Assembly: GCA_934481515.1 (NCBI GenBank)
Contig: CAKSPO010000058.1
Span: forward strand, 1 to 8,193
Length of the DNA stretch: 8,193 nucleotides
Reading direction: 5' to 3'
Source: an uncultured Eubacteriales bacterium
Lineage (GTDB): Bacteria > Bacillota > Clostridia > Oscillospirales > CAG-272
The notes under the pieces are model-generated. The model ran no database searches and was not told the origin of the DNA. It saw only the letters and a program-made list of their open reading frames with translations. This document shows, one piece after another, positions 5,051-8,193 of this stretch (position 1 is its first letter; each line of letters opens with the position of its first letter). Both the position numbers and the translations under genes were made by a program.

Positions 5051-6979
5051 TTACAGACGCTTCCGCCTGTTGGGTTTCTTTTGCAGAACAGCAAAGGACT
5101 CTTTTCCGACCGTGACGGCGCCGCGGGATTCTTCCCCGCTCAAAGCGTCCACCCATGTGCCGGTCAACGCCTCCGTCCGTTCCTCTCCCATATTGGCATA
5201 AACCCGCAGGCGGTCCTCTCCCGCCCGCCGCTCGTAGGCAAACGCGGCGCGGTCGCAGAAGAGGAACCGGAAATCTCCCGCGGCAAGCGCAGGATGCTCC
5301 CTCCGCAGCTTTCCGAGCGCCCTGTAATGTGCAAGCAGCCCGGAATCCTCTTCTCCCCACGGGAAAGGCATCCGGCAGAACGGGTCATGGTACCCTTCCA
5401 GCCCCGCCTCATCGCCGTAGTAGACCGACGGAACACCGAATACCGTATATTGCAAAACCGAAGAAAGCTTCAGACGGCGCTTCGCCAGCGCCCGTTGCGA
5501 TTCGTCCAGACGCAGGCAGGCAAGCTCGTCGTTGCTCCGACCCGCTCCCTCTCCGCCGTCGCCGAGCAGGGTCAGAATCCGTTCCGTGTCATGCGTTCCG
5601 AGCACATTCATCAGGCACCGGCTCGCCTCCTCCGGATAGCTTGCGTAAAGCTCCGTCATCGTCCGGCAGAAGCACTCCGCGTCCGCGTGCAAAAGGAACG
5701 CCAGCACCGCATTCCGGAACGGATAATTCATCACACTGTCCAGCTGCCTGCCGCACAGGTAATGCCGCCGTTTCCCGTAGGAGACCTTGTCCGCCGCGTT
5801 CTCCCAGACCTCTCCGATCAGAAGCCCTTCCCCGCCCGTCACATCCTTGACGGTTTCGCGCAATTCCTCCAGAAAAACCTCCGGTAATTCGTCCGCCACG
5901 TCCAGCCGCCAACCGTCCGCACCGCGCCGGAGCCAGGTTGCGGCAATCCCGTTCTTTCCGGTAAAATAGCGCCGGCACTCCGCTGCCTCCTGCCGCAGGC
6001 GGGGCAGAATCGGAATTCCCCACCAGCATTCGTATTCCTCCGGGAATTTGCGGAACGTATACCAACCGGCATACGGAGAATGCTCCGACTGGTAAGCACC
6101 GACCTCCGGGTACCTTCCGTACCGGTTGAAATAGCGGCTGTCGTCCCCCGTGTGGTTGAAAACGCCATCCAGAATGACGCGCATCCCCCGTTCGTGCGCC
6201 TGCCGGATCAGTTCGTCAAACGCCTCCTCGCCGCCGAGGAGCGAATCCACCTTCTCATAGTCACCGGTATCGTACCGGTGATTGGAGGCAGCCTCAAAGA
6301 CCGGAGAAAGGTACAGCACCGTGACTCCGAGAGACGCAAGATAATCCAGCTTCTGCGTCACGCCGAAGAGATTTCCGCCGAAGAACACATTGTTCGGAAG
6401 CGGATCTCCCTGCCGGCGGGCATACTGCGGAATCCCGCGGTGCCAGTCCGGATTGAGCACCGCACCGGAGCGAAGTGTCACCTCTCCCTCTCCGCGGCAA
6501 AACCGATCCGGAAAGATGTGATACATCACCCCGCCCGGAAACCATGCGGGTGTCCGATAGTCCGCCCGATAAACCAACAGCCGGAACTTCTCTGCGGAAT
6601 ACGGAGAAAACCGCAGGTGCACATTGTCGATGCTGTCCGAGAACAGCGTATCCGCGCCGCGCAAAAACAGGTATTCGTAGTAGAACAGTCCGCTCTCTTC
6701 CCCGCCGCAAAGAGCAGCGGTATCAAGCTCCCCGACGTAGAAATCGTCCGATGCCTCCGTTCCGTCATAAACGAGAGGAACATCCACCGCCTTTCCGCCG
6801 TCCGGCGCAATCCGCAGTACCACCCCGGCAGAGCCAATCCGGCGCGGCACCCGGATGCGAAGCGAAAGAACCGTCCCGCAGGGAAAAGCGCCGAGGAGAC
6901 TGACATCCCGCCCGGCATCTTTTTTTTCGATTGTTACCACAGCCTCCTTAAGTAAGCTGTCTTCCAGATGAATATGCAT
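5051..6979 (-). CDS. GH13 alpha-glycosidase, neopullulanase/cyclomaltodextrinase-like
   Basis: It hydrolyses alpha-1,4 (and perhaps alpha-1,6) linkages in maltodextrins, cyclodextrins or pullulan fragments. No signal peptide is seen, so it probably acts in the cytoplasm on imported oligosaccharides. Start: the minus-strand ATG at 6979 follows GGAAGGA (6992-6986) by six bases, giving 642 residues; a longer frame back to 7078 lacks such support. Residues 1-120 are a beta-rich N-terminal domain of the CBM34/early-set kind. The TIM barrel starts at VMYHIFPDRF (about 151-160). Conserved GH13 regions are DGVFNH (271-276), GWRLDVADE with nucleophile D360, IGEVWE with acid/base E390, and LGTHDTER with D464. 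All three catalytic acids are present. The C-terminal beta domain ends near the last residue. The length is normal for subfamily 20-like enzymes, but the exact subfamily and specificity are uncertain. It is monocistronic and convergent with the serine dehydratase gene, with no transporter or sugar regulator adjacent. Confidence 0.9.
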   Translation of the reverse strand: MHIHLEDSLLKEAVVTIEKKDAGRDVSLLGAFPCGTVLSLRIRVPRRIGSAGVVLRIAPDGGKAVDVPLVYDGTEASDDFYVGELDTAALCGGEESGLFYYEYLFLRGADTLFSDSIDNVHLRFSPYSAEKFRLLVYRADYRTPAWFPGGVMYHIFPDRFCRGEGEVTLRSGAVLNPDWHRGIPQYARRQGDPLPNNVFFGGNLFGVTQKLDYLASLGVTVLYLSPVFEAASNHRYDTGDYEKVDSLLGGEEAFDELIRQAHERGMRVILDGVFNHTGDDSRYFNRYGRYPEVGAYQSEHSPYAGWYTFRKFPEEYECWWGIPILPRLRQEAAECRRYFTGKNGIAATWLRRGADGWRLDVADELPEVFLEELRETVKDVTGGEGLLIGEVWENAADKVSYGKRRHYLCGRQLDSVMNYPFRNAVLAFLLHADAECFCRTMTELYASYPEEASRCLMNVLGTHDTERILTLLGDGGEGAGRSNDELACLRLDESQRALAKRRLKLSSVLQYTVFGVPSVYYGDEAGLEGYHDPFCRMPFPWGEEDSGLLAHYRALGKLRREHPALAAGDFRFLFCDRAAFAYERRAGEDRLRVYANMGEERTEALTGTWVDALSGEESRGAVTVGKESFAVLQKKPNRRKRL

Positions 6980-7006
6980 ATCAGATCCTTCCGTTTTCTC
7001 TGCCTT

Positions 7007-7034
7007 TTTGTATTGACTCCCACCGCATGAACAA
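7007..7034 (-). promoter_or_regulatory. Weak candidate promoter for the glycosidase
   Basis: On the minus strand, TTGTTC (7034-7029) and TACAAA (7012-7007) are 16 bases apart. They would start transcription near 7000, about 20 bases before the ATG and just ahead of the ribosome binding site. Both boxes are poor matches. Just upstream, 7053-7072 holds a 7-bp inverted repeat (TCCGA...TCGGA core) that could be an operator. Confidence 0.3.
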
Positions 7035-7100
7035 CGTCTGCCCGTCATGATGTTTCCGATCTCTGTCGGAGAAATCAATCCTACCTGTCCTCACCGCCTC

Positions 7101-7142
7101 CGGCTCCTGTTGGGCAAAAAATCCCGTTTTTCATTCTGTTTC
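7101..7142 (+). repeat. Partial leading copy of the 342-bp repeat
   Basis: CGGCTCCTGTTGGGCAAAAA at 7101-7120 is the start of the repeat unit. It is followed by a rearranged TTTTCATT...TTTC segment resembling the end of a unit. The array thus begins with a broken copy about 120 bases upstream of the glycosidase start codon. Confidence 0.6.
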
Positions 7143-7485
7143 CGGCTTCTGCCGGGCGAAAATCCCATCTGTACATTACGCTTCCGGCTCCCGCCAAACG
7201 TTGGAATCCCCTCTCCCTCGTAGGGGCGGGGTCGACCCGCCCGCTTCTAAGGAATCCGGACAATCATTCCGGCGGGATTCCCGACGTTGGATTTTGTTTC
7301 CCTCTGTGATATGGAAGCCGAACCACCGGAAAGACAATTTTTGTGCCCCTACCCGATGTGCCGCAAAACCCTTTACAAACGGGCGGGTTGACCCCGCGCA
7401 GGCTTTGCCTGTTTCCTACCGACTTTGGAAAAAACGGAACGCCTGTGTAACGCCGGAAAAGCCGCTTTTCATTGCGGTATTTTCC
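7143..7485 (+). repeat. Tandem repeat unit 1 (343 bp)
   Basis: This is the first full unit. A left module (7143-7275) has the hairpin GGGCGGG-gtcga-CCCGCCC at 7224-7242. A right module (7276-7485) starts GATTCCCGACGTTGG and ends with the inverted repeat around CCGCTTTTCATTGCGG. GCGGGGTCGACCCGCC at 7226-7241 and GGCGGGTTGACCCCGC at 7382-7397 are reverse complements except for one base, so each unit also has arms about 140 bases apart that can pair. Open frames run across the units because the period is a multiple of three, but they match no family and lack ribosome binding sites. Confidence 0.85.
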
Positions 7486-7827
7486 CGGCTCCTGTTGGGC
7501 AAAAATCCCATCTGCACATTACGCTTCCGGCTCCCGCCAAACGTTTGAATCTCCTCTCCCTCGTAGGGGCGGGGTCTACCCGCCCGTCCTATGGAACCTG
7601 CACAACCATCCCGGCAGGATTCCCGACGTTGGATTTTGTTTCCCTCTGTGATACGGAAGCCGAACCACCGGAAAGACAATTTTTGTGCCCCTACTCGATG
7701 TGCCGCAAAACCCTTTACAAACGGGCGGGTTGACCCCGCGCAGGCTTTGCCTGTTTCCTACCGACTTTGGAAAAAACGGAACGCCTGTGTAACGCCGGAA
7801 AAGCCGCTTTTCATTGCGGTATTTTCC
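7486..7827 (+). repeat. Tandem repeat unit 2 (342 bp)
   Basis: It is nearly identical to unit 1 over the right module (7618-7827), with only a few substitutions such as TACGG for TATGG. It differs clearly in a patch at about 7587-7617 (TCCTATGGAACCTGC instead of CTTCTAAGGAATCCGG). Its left-end variation and the otherwise uniform sequence indicate recent duplication with local exchange. Confidence 0.87.
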
Positions 7828-8193
7828 CGGCTCCTGTTGGGCAAAAATCCCATCTGCACATTACGCTTCCGGCTCCCGCCAAACGTTGGAATCCCCTCTC
7901 CCTCGTAGGGGCGGGGTCTACCCGCCCGCTTCTAAGGAATCCGGACAATCATTCCGGCAGCATTCCCCCCGCCGGGGACGGGTGCCCATTTACAACGCGG
8001 TCAACCGGACGATCGGATGCGTTCGCTGGCGCCCCTGTCCGATGTACCGCAACCCCTTCACGAACGGGCGGGATTCCCGACGTTGGATTTTGTTTCCCTC
8101 TGTGATACGGAAGCCGAACCACCGGAAAGACAATTTTTGTGCCCCTACTCGATGTGCCGCAAAACCCTTTACAAACGGGCGGGTTGACCCCGC
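7828..8193 (+). repeat. Tandem repeat unit 3, mosaic and cut by the window end
   Basis: The left module (7828-7959) agrees with units 1 and 2. A 112-bp extra block (about 7960-8071) follows. It contains CATTCCCCCCGCCGG, like the old copy at 4785-4798, and a diverged version of the right-module tail (CGATGTACCGCAACCCC...ACGGGCGG). A standard right module then restarts at 8072 with GATTCCCGACGTTGG and runs off the window. No gene is visible from 6980 to the window end. Confidence 0.83.

Noticed and set aside
6080..6955. 291-residue plus-strand open frame opposite the glycosidase (and similar frames at 5081-5887 and 5155-5850)
   Set aside because: They are antisense shadows of a GC-rich gene whose catalytic motifs are all in the minus frame, and none looks like a protein family.
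7201..8105. Open frames of 100-115 residues repeated across the 342-bp units
   Set aside because: They stay open because the period is a multiple of three. They begin at different points, lack ribosome binding sites, and differ between copies in patches rather than at third codon positions.
7101..8193. CRISPR array
   Set aside because: The period is 342 bp and the whole unit is repeated. There are no short repeats with unique spacers and no cas genes.

Overview
The window looks like chromosomal DNA from an anaerobic Firmicute, probably a gut-type Clostridia (Oscillospirales-like) genome. This is inferred from sigma-A promoters, AGAGGTG/GGAGG-type ribosome binding sites, an iron-sulfur L-serine dehydratase, a cytoplasmic GH13 glycosidase and GC-rich dispersed repeats. 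The left 2.3 kb is clearly AT-richer than the rest. It carries regulator and MATE-transporter sequence that may have been acquired by transfer.

Layout. (1) 1-246: a strong terminator of an upstream gene outside the window, then a near-consensus promoter (172-200) with a 16-bp near-palindrome over its predicted start point. (2) 247-1939: a two-gene operon, 1 bp apart, of paralogous regulators. Each has an N-terminal Cro/C1 (XRE) helix-turn-helix and what reads as a C-terminal ArsR-like winged helix. (3) 1940-2330: two stem-loops, then a fragment from the N-terminal part of a MATE efflux protein, truncated at both ends. (4) 2331-2704: debris. One end of an IS3-family element, with the C-terminus of its transposase on the minus strand, abuts the MATE fragment. 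The other side of the IS fragment is fused to the C-terminal tail of a second, diverged copy of the second regulator. (5) 2705-2990: terminator-like hairpins and a promoter. (6) 2991-4412: a single-chain iron-sulfur L-serine dehydratase with an XRE DNA-binding domain fused to its N-terminus, then a strong terminator. (7) 4413-5050: no gene. It holds an old diverged copy of a dispersed repeat, a GC-rich hairpin and a cluster of DnaA-box-like TTTTCCACA motifs. (8) 5051-6979, minus strand: a GH13 neopullulanase/cyclomaltodextrinase-like enzyme. (9) 7101-8193: no convincing gene. It holds a tandem array of a 342-bp non-coding repeat, of the same family as the decayed copy on the other side of the glycosidase.

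The two regulators probably controlled themselves and an adjacent MATE exporter, which an IS insertion and deletions later destroyed. The serine dehydratase and the glycosidase are separate metabolic units converging on 4413-5050. The most notable items are the HTH-serine dehydratase fusion, the double-DNA-binding regulator pair with a conserved C-terminal tail also found in a relic, the DnaA-box-like cluster, and the mosaic 342-bp repeat array. No complete new defence or mobile system is visible.
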